5,359 nt of DNA from an uncultured Holophagales bacterium. GTDB taxonomy: Bacteria > Acidobacteriota > Thermoanaerobaculia > UBA5066. Position numbers and translations under genes: made by a program. The stretch covers positions 1-5,359 of the forward strand of contig CALBDV010000843.1 of the NCBI GenBank assembly GCA_937927565.1, given 5' to 3'. Position 1 is the stretch's first letter. Every line of letters begins with the position of its first letter. The notes under the pieces are model-generated. The model was not told the DNA's origin, ran no database searches, and worked only from the letters and a program-made list of their open reading frames with translations. Positions 1-5,359 of the stretch are shown here, piece by piece.

Positions 1-71
1 GGCACTTCGTCGACATCATCTGGATCTTCCTCTTCCCCCTCCTCTACCTCCTGGGGCGGCACCACGCCTGA
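1..71 (+). CDS. ctaE: Cytochrome c oxidase subunit III, C-terminal end (partial)
   Basis: Only the last 22 complete codons are in the window, read in the frame starting at base 3 and ending at TGA 69-71; the two bases before it (GG) fit the end of a Trp codon. The visible peptide begins HFVDIIWIFLFPLLYLLG and ends RHHA. This is the hallmark end of haem-copper oxidase subunit III: the WHFVDxVW motif in the last transmembrane helix, followed by a short polar tail. Subunit III is a multi-helix inner-membrane protein that stabilises the catalytic subunit I of the terminal oxidase. The LFPLLYL helix and the type of subunit IV encoded 16 bases downstream favour a caa3/aa3 cytochrome c oxidase over a bo3 quinol oxidase, although CyoC ends in a similar motif. 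The symbol follows Bacillus-style naming; coxC is the equivalent elsewhere. Confidence 0.88.
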   Translation, partial: HFVDIIWIFLFPLLYLLGRHHA

Positions 72-87
72 GGCCGACGGAGAAGCC

Positions 88-417
88 ATGTCGACCGTCC
101 ACGTCACCCCCGTCCGCACCTACCTCCTCGTCTTCGGCGCGCTGATGGCCCTGACCCTCCTCACCGTGGGCGTCGCGCACGTCAACATCGCCGACCACCT
201 CCCCGGCCAGATGACCGACGCGATCAACGACGCCGTGGCCATGATGATTGCCGTCACGAAGGCGACGCTCGTCATCCTCTTCTTCATGGGCGTCTGGCAC
301 TCGGCCCGGATCAACAAGGTCGTCGTCTGGAGCTCGTTCTTCTTCCTGCTCGTCCTCTTCGCGTTCTCCCTCGCCGACTACTTCAGCCGCGGGTGGCTCG
401 GGGTGCCGGGGAAGTAG
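88..417 (+). CDS. Cytochrome c oxidase subunit IV family protein (caa3-type, CtaF-like)
   Basis: A 109-residue, three-helix membrane protein. Hydrophobic segments lie at about residues 11-31, 47-69 and 76-98. The second helix carries the family signature AVTKATLVILFFM (about 55-67) with its conserved Lys58 and FFM. This matches prokaryotic subunit IV of caa3-type oxidases (CtaF-like) better than the CyoD subunit of quinol oxidases. In the family this small subunit supports assembly or stability of the oxidase and has no catalytic residues. The ATG at 88 is preceded by GGAG at 79-82 with a 5-base spacer, and the gene begins only 16 bases after the subunit III stop, so the two form an operon in the usual III-IV order. 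The length is normal for the family. No further oxidase gene follows, so this is probably the last gene of the oxidase operon. Confidence 0.9.
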   Translation: MSTVHVTPVRTYLLVFGALMALTLLTVGVAHVNIADHLPGQMTDAINDAVAMMIAVTKATLVILFFMGVWHSARINKVVVWSSFFFLLVLFAFSLADYFSRGWLGVPGK

Positions 418-434
418 CCGCTGGGCCGAGAAGC

Positions 435-473
435 CGCCCGCTCGGGCGCAGGCGTCATCCCGAGGGACCCTCG
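435..473 (+). terminator. Two small GC hairpins after the oxidase operon, possible terminator
   Basis: The gap of 418-524 holds two short inverted repeats. CGCCC (435-439) pairs with GGGCG (444-448) across a 4-base loop, and CGAGGG (461-466) is matched by CCCTCG (468-473) around one central base, giving a 5-bp stem with a 3-base loop if folded. No T-rich run follows either stem. They may help end oxidase transcription, but short GC repeats arise easily by chance in DNA of this composition. Confidence 0.25.
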
Positions 474-485
474 CCGCCTTCCCGC

Positions 486-494
486 TGCTACGAT
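486..494 (+). promoter_or_regulatory. Weak extended -10 promoter candidate for the GHL10 gene
   Basis: The bases TGCTACGAT read as an extended -10 element: TG, one base, then TACGAT, which matches four of the six TATAAT positions. It sits about 30 bases before the GTG at 525, which would give a short leader containing the ribosome binding site. No convincing -35 hexamer lies at the right distance. It is the most AT-rich patch of this gap, which is the main reason to mention it. Confidence 0.2.
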
Positions 495-511
495 TCACGG
501 CGGCACTTCGA

Positions 512-517
512 GGGAGG
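512..517 (+). promoter_or_regulatory. Ribosome binding site that sets the GHL10 start
   Basis: GGGAGG lies 7 bases before the GTG at 525. It decides between that GTG and the earlier in-frame ATG at 393, which has no matching site and lies inside the oxidase subunit IV gene. Translation from 525 also places a signal peptide exactly at the N terminus. Confidence 0.75.
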
Positions 518-524
518 TTCCGCC

Positions 525-2075
525 GTGAGACGTCTCGCAGGCCCCGGTCTCCTCCTGGTCGCCCTCCTCGCCACCTCACCGCTCCCGGCGGCGCCTCCTG
601 CCGACCCTCCCGAGATCCGGGCCCTCTGGGTGGACGCCTTCGGGCCCGGGATCCGGTCGACGGAAGAGGCCGAGGAGCTCGTCCTCGAGGCGAAGAGAGC
701 GAACCTGAACCTCCTCTTCGTCCAGGTCCGACGCCGCGGCGACGCCCTCTACACGAGGGGCGTCGAGCCGCCGCTCGACGTGCCGGCCTACGATCCCCGC
801 TTCGACGCCCTCGAGAACGTGATCCGGGTCGCCCACCGCGAAGGACTGGAGGTCCACGCCTGGGTCAACGCGATGCCGGTCTGGCGGAACGAGCCGCCCC
901 CGTGCGACGCGCGTCACGTCTTCAACCGGCACGGGCCGTCGGCCACGGGCGACGAGATGTGGCTGACGACGGCCCCTGACGGCGCGACGCTCTTCCCGGT
1001 CGGTACGTTTCTCGACCCCGGCCACCCGGGCGTGCAGGAATACCTCCCGCGCGTCTACGCGAACCTCGTCCGCGAGTACGACCTCGACGGCATCCACTTC
1101 GACTACATCCGCTATCCGGAGACGGAGGGGTCGACCGGGCGAGGTTCGGCGGTCGGCTACAACCCGGCGGCGCTCGCCCGATTCCGGAAGGCGACCGGCC
1201 GGACCGGCACGCCCGAGCCCGGCGACGAGGAGTGGATGACGTGGCGCCGCCGGCAGGTGAGCCACGTCGTGCGGCGCGTCTTCCTCGAAGCGAAGGCGCT
1301 GAAGCCGCGGATCGTCGTCAGCGCATCGGTCATCCCGTGGGGCGCTCCGCCCACGGACGAAACCGACTTTGCCGACGCGGCGCCGATGCAGCGCGTCTTT
1401 CAGGACTGGCACGCCTGGCTCGAGGAGGGGATCCTCGACCTCGCGGTCCCGATGAACTACGCGCGAGAGACCGACGACCGCGTGCGGACCTGGTTCGACG
1501 GCTGGGTCGGCTGGGAACGCCGTCACCAGCACGGGCGCGGGACCGTCGTCGGCCTCGGCGGCTATCGGAACTCCCCCGACGCGACCCTCGCGCAGATCTC
1601 GCGGGTGCGCCGCGTCGAGGGCGGGGACCGTCTCGCCGGCGTCTCCCTCTTCTCCTACCGCGTGCCCGTCGCAGGGCCCGACGGCTCCGAGAGCGCCCCT
1701 CCCGCGTTCGCCGGCGAGCGCCTCCTCTTCCTCTCCGCCGGCACGCCCGACTCGCCCGGGGCCTTCGCCTCCGCCGCACCGCTCCCCCGTCTCCCCTGGG
1801 TCGCGGCGCCCGAACACGGGTTCCTCGCGGGGACGGTTCTGGCCGCCTCGCGCGAGGAGGCCGACGACGTCGAGGTCGAGATCCGCCGCACCGGGCTCTT
1901 CCGGAAGACCCGCCGCGTCCGGACCGACGCGACAGGTTTCTTCGGCGTCGCGCGCCTTGCGCCCGGCCGGTACCGCGTGCGGCTCGCCGGGACGGAGACC
2001 GCGGGGACCGAGACGTTCGTAGAGGTGACGGCGGGAACAGTGGCGCGCGCCGAGCTCGCCGATCCCGCACGATGA
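525..2075 (+). CDS. Secreted GHL10/DUF187 family glycosyl-hydrolase-like protein with C-terminal beta domain
   Basis: A 516-residue exported protein starting at GTG 525. Residues 1-22 form a Sec signal peptide: RR, a Leu/Ala/Val core, then LPAA, with cleavage likely near 22-23. Residues about 29-380 resemble the glycosyl-hydrolase-like GHL10 (DUF187, YngK/DigH-like) TIM barrel. It opens with EIRALWVDAF (30-39), followed by a strand LNLLFVQVRRRGDALY (61-76), GLEVHAWVNAMP (107-118), the signature DLDGIHFDYIRYP (186-198), IVVSASVIPWG (263-273) and LDLAVPMNYA (304-313). The acidic residues in the DGIHFDYIRYP strand are the best active-site candidates. Residues about 431-510 look like a carboxypeptidase-regulatory-like beta sandwich (GxLAGTV, then DATGFFGVARLAPGRYRV, 468-485). 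DigH, a family member in E. coli, is a cell-division-associated hydrolase acting on peptide-free peptidoglycan glycan, so wall remodelling is a reasonable guess, but the substrate cannot be read from sequence. The gene has its own upstream gap and ends convergently with the M28 gene. Confidence 0.87.
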   Translation: MRRLAGPGLLLVALLATSPLPAAPPADPPEIRALWVDAFGPGIRSTEEAEELVLEAKRANLNLLFVQVRRRGDALYTRGVEPPLDVPAYDPRFDALENVIRVAHREGLEVHAWVNAMPVWRNEPPPCDARHVFNRHGPSATGDEMWLTTAPDGATLFPVGTFLDPGHPGVQEYLPRVYANLVREYDLDGIHFDYIRYPETEGSTGRGSAVGYNPAALARFRKATGRTGTPEPGDEEWMTWRRRQVSHVVRRVFLEAKALKPRIVVSASVIPWGAPPTDETDFADAAPMQRVFQDWHAWLEEGILDLAVPMNYARETDDRVRTWFDGWVGWERRHQHGRGTVVGLGGYRNSPDATLAQISRVRRVEGGDRLAGVSLFSYRVPVAGPDGSESAPPAFAGERLLFLSAGTPDSPGAFASAAPLPRLPWVAAPEHGFLAGTVLAASREEADDVEVEIRRTGLFRKTRRVRTDATGFFGVARLAPGRYRVRLAGTETAGTETFVEVTAGTVARAELADPAR

Positions 2076-2081
2076 AGCCGG

Positions 2082-2123
2082 CGGGACGCCGGGACGCGCC
2101 CCGCAGGCGCGTCCCGGCTCCCG
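2082..2123. terminator. Bidirectional hairpin terminator between convergent genes
   Basis: A perfect 13-bp inverted repeat (2088-2100 with 2106-2118) encloses a 5-base loop CCGCA. Beyond a single bulged C at 2087, five more pairs (2082-2086 with 2119-2123) extend it to an 18-bp stem. The hairpin lies 6 bases past the stop of the plus-strand gene and 6 bases past the stop of the minus-strand gene, nearly filling the 54-base gap. Its placement suits a shared terminator for both strands. There is no T-tract on either side, so it differs from the E. coli intrinsic type and may work through stem strength, or with Rho, or by protecting 3' ends. Confidence 0.7.
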
Positions 2124-2129
2124 GACGGA

Positions 2130-3608
2130 TCAGGGCCTGGCGTCGGCGAGGGCGACGGCCGCCCCGAGGACGGTGCGTCCGCCGGACTCCATCGTCTTGG
2201 GCGTCACGAAGTACACGGTGTCTTCTGGGGAGTGGTAGCCGTGGTGCTCCCCGCCGCTTCCGAACAGGCTGACGGCGTGGATCCCCTTCTCGAAGAAGGG
2301 CGCGTGGTCCGCGCGTCCCTCGCCGCGGATCTTCCCCGCCTTCAGGCCGAACCCGGGCGCGAGACGGTCCCGCGCCGCTTCCATCGCAATCTTGATCTCC
2401 GGGAAGTTCTCGCCGCCGGCGACATAGAGGCCATTCCCGGCCCCGAGCATGTCCAGGTTGAGGACGGCGACACACTTCTCGAAGCCCTTCGGCGGATGGC
2501 TCGCGAAGTGCTCCGCCCCGCGGAGCCCGAGCTCCTCGGCGGCGAACCAGACGAAGACGACGGACCGCCGGGGTCGGGCCTTCAGCGTCGCCGCCGCGCG
2601 CGCGACCTCGAGGAGGGTCGCCGCGCCCGAGGCGTTGTCGTCCGCGCCCGGGTTGACGCGCGGCCAGTCGCCGATGTGGTCGAGGTGCGCGCCGACGAGG
2701 ACGTACTCGCCCTTCACGGACGGGTCGGAGCCGGGGAGGACGGCGACGACGTTGTGCGTCGTCACCTCCCGCCACGGGAGGCCCTTCACGGCGAACCGAA
2801 CAGTCCGCCCGGTCGCGAAGGAGAGCGTTCCCCCCTTCGACAGGACTTTCTTCAGTTCGGCCACCGTGAACTTCCTGGCGGCGAGGAGCCGGTCGGCGAA
2901 GGCCTCGCTGACCATCGCCTCCGGCAGGTCGCGGCTGATGCCGACGTTCGTGGAGATCACCGGGCTGTCTACGAGAAGCAGCCCCGCCGCTCCCTTCCGG
3001 GCCGCGGCGAGCGTGCGGGCGATCGTGGAGCGGTGCTCCTTCCACTCGCCGGTTTCCGGTTCCCCGCGGAGGACCAGGACGACCTTCCCCTTCACGTCGA
3101 CGCCGGCGTAGTCGTCGCGTCCCCGGGCCGCGGCGTCGAAGCCGTACCCGACGAAGACGACCTCGGCGGTGACGTCCCCGGAACCTCCGTTCAACATCGG
3201 GGACCAGTCCTTAAGGACCTCCGCCTCGGCGGGCTTTCCGTCCTTCTCCCCTTCGGCGGGAAGGAGCGTGAGGCTGGCGCTCTCCACTCCGCCGAGGCCG
3301 TGCGTGAACGGCTGGAGGTAGTCGCGAAAGTCGTCGGTCGGGCGAAGCCCGGCTTTCCGGACCTCGGAGACGACCCAGTCGGCGGCCTTCCTGTACCCCT
3401 CCGTCCCCGAGAGGCGTCCCTGCATGCCGGGCGCCGCGAGGATCTCGACGGTCTGGAGCGCGGATGCGGCGGAGATCCTCGCCGCGGCCTTTTCGACCTC
3501 GGCGTCGGAGGGCCCCGCCGCCCACAGCGGCGGACCGACGAGGGCTGCGAGCGCCAGGAGCGCGGCGACGGCGCGGAGCCGTCCCGGACCAGCTGTCCGA
3601 CCCGTCAC
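2130..3608 (-). CDS. Secreted M28-family zinc aminopeptidase with PA domain
   Basis: A 492-residue protein starting at GTG 3608. Residues about 10-31 are a Sec signal peptide (LRAVAALLALAALVGPPLWAA). Residues about 148-265 look like a protease-associated (PA) domain (AEVVFVGYGF, DYAGVDVKGKVVLVLRGEP, AAGLLLVDSP), and residues about 284-490 are the peptidase. The two-zinc M28 centre is complete: H308 and D310 in GAHLDH, bridging D323 in GADDNASG, general base E358 and ligand E359 in AAEELG, D386 in NLDMLG, and H459 in YHSPEDT. The family removes N-terminal residues from peptides, usually outside the cytoplasm; the residue preferred cannot be told here, and some M28 members act as glutaminyl cyclases or dipeptidases. 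GGAG at 3617-3620, 8 bases before the start, lies inside the end of the SDR gene, and the GTG overlaps the SDR stop, so translation is probably coupled. The large open frame extending upstream to 4844 is only absence of stops antisense to nothing functional. Confidence 0.92.
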   Translation of the reverse strand: MTGRTAGPGRLRAVAALLALAALVGPPLWAAGPSDAEVEKAAARISAASALQTVEILAAPGMQGRLSGTEGYRKAADWVVSEVRKAGLRPTDDFRDYLQPFTHGLGGVESASLTLLPAEGEKDGKPAEAEVLKDWSPMLNGGSGDVTAEVVFVGYGFDAAARGRDDYAGVDVKGKVVLVLRGEPETGEWKEHRSTIARTLAAARKGAAGLLLVDSPVISTNVGISRDLPEAMVSEAFADRLLAARKFTVAELKKVLSKGGTLSFATGRTVRFAVKGLPWREVTTHNVVAVLPGSDPSVKGEYVLVGAHLDHIGDWPRVNPGADDNASGAATLLEVARAAATLKARPRRSVVFVWFAAEELGLRGAEHFASHPPKGFEKCVAVLNLDMLGAGNGLYVAGGENFPEIKIAMEAARDRLAPGFGLKAGKIRGEGRADHAPFFEKGIHAVSLFGSGGEHHGYHSPEDTVYFVTPKTMESGGRTVLGAAVALADARP

Positions 3609-4771
3609 TTCTTCGGCTCCGCCGCCGGCGCAGGCGCGGGGGCCTTCCCCTTCAGCGCGGCGAGCGTCGCCGTCTCCTTCTCCGGGGCGAGACCCGCCTT
3701 CATCTTCGCGCGGCGCTCCTCGGGGAGGGAGTCCCAGAAGGCGAGGGTCGAGCGGATCGTCTCGCCGAGCGGCCGGAACGTCAGTCCCGCCTTCAGGGCC
3801 CGGGCGATCGAGACGTCGCCGATGCCGGCCTCCTCTCCCTTCGTCGACACCCAGATCGGGAAGTCGCCCTCGGGCGTCAGGCCGAGCTCCTTCAGCTTCT
3901 CTTCCGGCGCCCAGGTGAAGGTCGCCTTCGAACCCGTCTCCTTCCGGCAGGCCTCGAGGAAAGCGCCCATCGAGAGCTTCTCCTTCGGGCCGGTCGCGTT
4001 GAAGGCGCCGTTCGTCCCGCTCTCGACCATCCGGATCGTCCAGTCGCCCAGGTCGCGGACGTCGATGAACTGGATGGGGTCCGTCGGCCCCCCCGGAACC
4101 AGGACCTCTCCCCCCTTCCGGACCCGGACCGGCCAGTAGGTGAAGCGGTCGCTTCCGTCGCGCTCCCCGACGATGTAGCCGGGCCGGATGTTCAGCGCCT
4201 TGCCCGGCATCCCCTTCTCGGCGGCCTCCTCGCAGAGGAGCTTCAGCGCGCCGTAGTTCCCGCCGGTGATGTCCTTGATCGCGTCGACGTCCGTCCCGGC
4301 CGGCAGCCGCATCACCGCGGCCGTCTCGTCCATCCCGGCCTTCATCGGCGTGGCGTAGACGGAGATCGACGAGATGAAGACGTACTGCCCGACGTTCCCG
4401 GCGAGGACCTCCATGGCGGAGCGGACCTGCCGCGGGAAGTAGCCGGACGTGTCGATCACGGCGTCCCACTTCCGGCCGGCGAGCTTCTTCACGTCCTCGG
4501 CGACGTTCCGGTCGCCGTGGATCTCCTCGAGCGGCCGGCCCTTGAAGAGGCCCGGGTTCGACTTGCCCCTGTTGAAGAGGGTCAGCTCCCAACCCTTCGC
4601 CAGGGCGGCCTCGACGAGGGCGACCCCGAGGAACCTGGTCCCCCCGAGGATCAGCAGCTTCTTCTTCGCGGGCGCGGCCTCTGCGGCGCGGGCCCAGCGT
4701 GGAAGGGCCAGGACAGCCCCGGACGTGGCGGCCAGGGCGAGGAGATCTCTGCGGCTGAGACGGTCTTTCAT
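3605..4771 (-). CDS. Tat-exported NAD(P)-dependent epimerase/dehydratase family protein (atypical extended SDR)
   Basis: A 388-residue protein. The N terminus has a twin-arginine signal: SRRDLL at 6-11, a hydrophobic stretch (LALAATSGAVLAL), and an ARA/A cleavage site near residue 29. The mature part is a Rossmann-fold extended SDR: LLILGGTRFLG at 39-49 (the GGTxFxG nucleotide motif instead of TGxxGxxG), FNRG at 66-69 where the cofactor ribose or phosphate is read, DAVIDTSGY at 103-111, VFISSISVYA at 131-140, and the catalytic pair Y173/K177 in NYGALK. Ser134, Ser135 or Ser137 would complete the triad. The C terminus (about 376-388) is an Ala/Pro/Lys tail, probably disordered. The substrate is unknown; the family includes nucleotide-sugar epimerases and RNA-binding CSP41-like proteins. 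The ATG at 4771 has GGAGGAG (4783-4777) 5 bases upstream. The stop overlaps the M28 start as GTGA. Tat export would allow the folded protein to carry its cofactor across the membrane. Confidence 0.88.
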   Translation of the reverse strand: MKDRLSRRDLLALAATSGAVLALPRWARAAEAAPAKKKLLILGGTRFLGVALVEAALAKGWELTLFNRGKSNPGLFKGRPLEEIHGDRNVAEDVKKLAGRKWDAVIDTSGYFPRQVRSAMEVLAGNVGQYVFISSISVYATPMKAGMDETAAVMRLPAGTDVDAIKDITGGNYGALKLLCEEAAEKGMPGKALNIRPGYIVGERDGSDRFTYWPVRVRKGGEVLVPGGPTDPIQFIDVRDLGDWTIRMVESGTNGAFNATGPKEKLSMGAFLEACRKETGSKATFTWAPEEKLKELGLTPEGDFPIWVSTKGEEAGIGDVSIARALKAGLTFRPLGETIRSTLAFWDSLPEERRAKMKAGLAPEKETATLAALKGKAPAPAPAAEPKK

Positions 4772-4785
4772 CGTTGCTCCTCCAC
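4768..4785 (-). other. Possible five-codon leader mini-ORF before the SDR gene
   Basis: On the minus strand, GTG at 4785-4783 opens a frame reading V-E-E-Q-R and stopping at TGA 4770-4768, which overlaps the SDR start codon as ATGA. An AGGAG (4796-4792) sits 6 bases before this GTG, a normal ribosome-binding distance. The mini-ORF runs straight through the SDR ribosome binding site, because the GAG GAG codons are that site. This may be coincidence: frames this short are common, and the overlap needs only a few matching bases. Confidence 0.2.
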
Positions 4786-4815
4786 GGGTATCTCCTGAGG
4801 TTACGACGGAGGAGC
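4776..4815 (-). promoter_or_regulatory. Inverted repeat covering the SDR ribosome binding site
   Basis: A perfect 8-base inverted repeat: in the minus-strand transcript GCTCCTCC (4815-4808) can pair with GGAGGAGC (4783-4776) across a 24-base loop. The second arm contains the whole Shine-Dalgarno of the SDR gene. The loop contains AGGAG (4796-4792), which could instead pair with CTCCT of the first arm and free the real site, so two exclusive folds are possible. This is seen in sequence; a regulatory role is inference. No clear promoter or terminator is visible in this 79-base gap (4772-4850), so readthrough from the alpha-2-macroglobulin gene is plausible. Confidence 0.35.
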
Positions 4816-4850
4816 CTCGATGTTTCAGGCCGGGATGCGATCACCGGGGT

Positions 4851-5359
4851 TCACTTCGTTACCGCGCCCTCCCCCTTCACCGTCAGGATCGCCCCCGTCG
4901 AGTAGGCGTTGAACTCCGGTGCGTACATCGACTGGACCGTCGCCGGGCCGACCCGGAACGTCCCGGCCATGTTCGCCCGGAGGCGGTACTTGAACGCGTA
5001 CTCGCCGACGGGGAGCTGCTCGAAGAAGAAGTTCGTCCCGCTGTCGCGGACCTCCTCGTACCAGGCGATCCCGAGGTCCCACTTGTAGCGCGAGACGGTC
5101 GACTCCGGCTCGAAGCCGGCGCCGCGCGGGTCGCGCAGGTGGACGTACTCGGCGGCGTGCTTCGTCCGGAGGGAGATCTGCACCTCCACCTGGTCGCCGG
5201 GCTTCAGCGTGGCGCCGTCCGCGAGAGGCTTGAGCACCCACTCCTTCCCGGTGTTCTCGCGGAGGAAGTACTTCCGCGAAACGCGGAAGAAGTCGCCCCG
5301 GTCTTCCTCGGGGAGCTTCTCGGTCGAGAAGTGCCACGCGGCCGAGGCGAAGGCGAAGC
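4851..5359 (-). CDS. Alpha-2-macroglobulin family protein, C-terminal end (partial)
   Basis: The frame is open from the window edge to TGA at 4853-4851 and gives 168 C-terminal residues; the start and most of the protein lie beyond base 5359. The visible part is the typical end of bacterial alpha-2-macroglobulins: AAWHFSTE near the start, RKYFLRE, LKPLADGATLKPGDQVEVQI, AEYVHLRDPRGAGFEPES, RDSGTNFFFEQLPVGEYAF, YRLRANMAGTFRVGPA and MYAPEFNAYSTG. These large periplasmic or envelope-anchored proteins trap attacking proteases, many through a CxEQ thioester and some without it; that motif would lie upstream, so its presence cannot be judged. An internal GTG at 5237 can be read as a start, but homologous sequence continues without a break before it. 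The SDR gene follows 79 bases downstream on the same strand. A pbpC-type penicillin-binding protein gene, the frequent partner in proteobacteria, is not downstream here. Confidence 0.88.
   Translation of the reverse strand, partial: FAFASAAWHFSTEKLPEEDRGDFFRVSRKYFLRENTGKEWVLKPLADGATLKPGDQVEVQISLRTKHAAEYVHLRDPRGAGFEPESTVSRYKWDLGIAWYEEVRDSGTNFFFEQLPVGEYAFKYRLRANMAGTFRVGPATVQSMYAPEFNAYSTGAILTVKGEGAVTK

Noticed and set aside
393..524. N-terminal extension of the GHL10 protein from the ATG at 393
   Set aside because: It overlaps the oxidase subunit IV gene, has no ribosome binding site, reads as Arg/Pro-rich out-of-frame sequence, and would bury the signal peptide that starts at 525.
576..1817. 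413-residue minus-strand open frame
   Set aside because: It is antisense to the GHL10 gene, whose motifs are continuous through the region; the antisense product is Arg/Glu/Val-rich noise.
1330..3045. 571-residue minus-strand open frame spanning the convergent junction
   Set aside because: It crosses the terminator hairpin and both real gene ends, and its sequence is mostly Arg/Gly low complexity.
2232..4139. 635-residue plus-strand open frame
   Set aside because: It runs antisense to the M28 and SDR genes, shows low-complexity composition with no recognisable motif, and reflects the scarcity of stops in GC-rich DNA.
3464..4798. 444-residue plus-strand open frame
   Set aside because: It is antisense to the SDR gene and Arg/Leu-rich with no domain; the opposite strand has clear catalytic and cofactor motifs.
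3609..4844. Upstream extension of the M28 frame giving one 904-residue protein
   Set aside because: The first 412 residues are Arg/Gly/Pro-rich shadow sequence of the SDR gene in another frame. A signal peptide and a ribosome binding site mark the start at 3608.
4851..5237. Separate 128-residue gene starting at GTG 5237
   Set aside because: The frame stays open to the window edge, and the residues upstream (AAWHFSTE, RKYFLRE) match the alpha-2-macroglobulin C-terminal region, so this is an internal codon of a larger gene.
1..5359. tRNA, rRNA, CRISPR array, insertion sequence or attachment site
   Set aside because: I looked for tRNA-like cloverleaf ends, regularly spaced repeats, terminal inverted repeats and transposase motifs on both strands and saw none.

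Overview
The window is a high-GC, densely coded bacterial chromosome segment with very short intergenic gaps, GTG as well as ATG starts, and clear GGAG-type ribosome binding sites. The gene content is a haem-copper oxidase tail, a GHL10-type glycosidase-like protein, an exported M28 aminopeptidase, a Tat-exported SDR and a bacterial alpha-2-macroglobulin. With the base composition, this suggests a Gram-negative such as an acidobacterium or a related high-GC, envelope-rich lineage. That placement is inference; no rRNA or other taxonomic marker is present.

Layout. On the plus strand, bases 1-71 are the last codons of cytochrome c oxidase subunit III. A small three-helix subunit IV follows (88-417), so the window opens at the 3' end of a ctaCDEF-like terminal oxidase operon. 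After a 107-base gap with small hairpins and a weak promoter candidate, a secreted protein of the GHL10/DUF187 glycosyl-hydrolase-like family runs from a GTG start at 525 to 2075. It has a signal peptide, a TIM-barrel-like domain and a C-terminal carboxypeptidase-regulatory-like beta domain. A long GC-rich hairpin fills the 54 bases between this gene and the convergent minus-strand genes.

On the minus strand, in transcription order, are: the C-terminal 168 residues of an alpha-2-macroglobulin family protein (5359-4851, its start lies beyond the window); a Tat-signal NAD(P)-dependent epimerase/dehydratase-like SDR (4771-3605); and an M28-family zinc aminopeptidase with an inserted PA domain (3608-2130). 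The SDR stop and the M28 start overlap in GTGA, so these two are almost certainly cotranscribed and translationally coupled. The 79-base leader of the SDR gene contains an inverted repeat that could mask its Shine-Dalgarno, and a possible five-codon mini-ORF overlapping its start.

Function as a whole. Every protein here is membrane-bound or predicted to be exported: respiration, cell-wall or glycan turnover, peptide hydrolysis, protease inhibition. I see no mobile element, CRISPR array, tRNA or rRNA, and no clear new defence or biosynthetic system. The least ordinary points are the exported nucleotide-dependent SDR coupled to a peptidase, and the leader structure in front of it.
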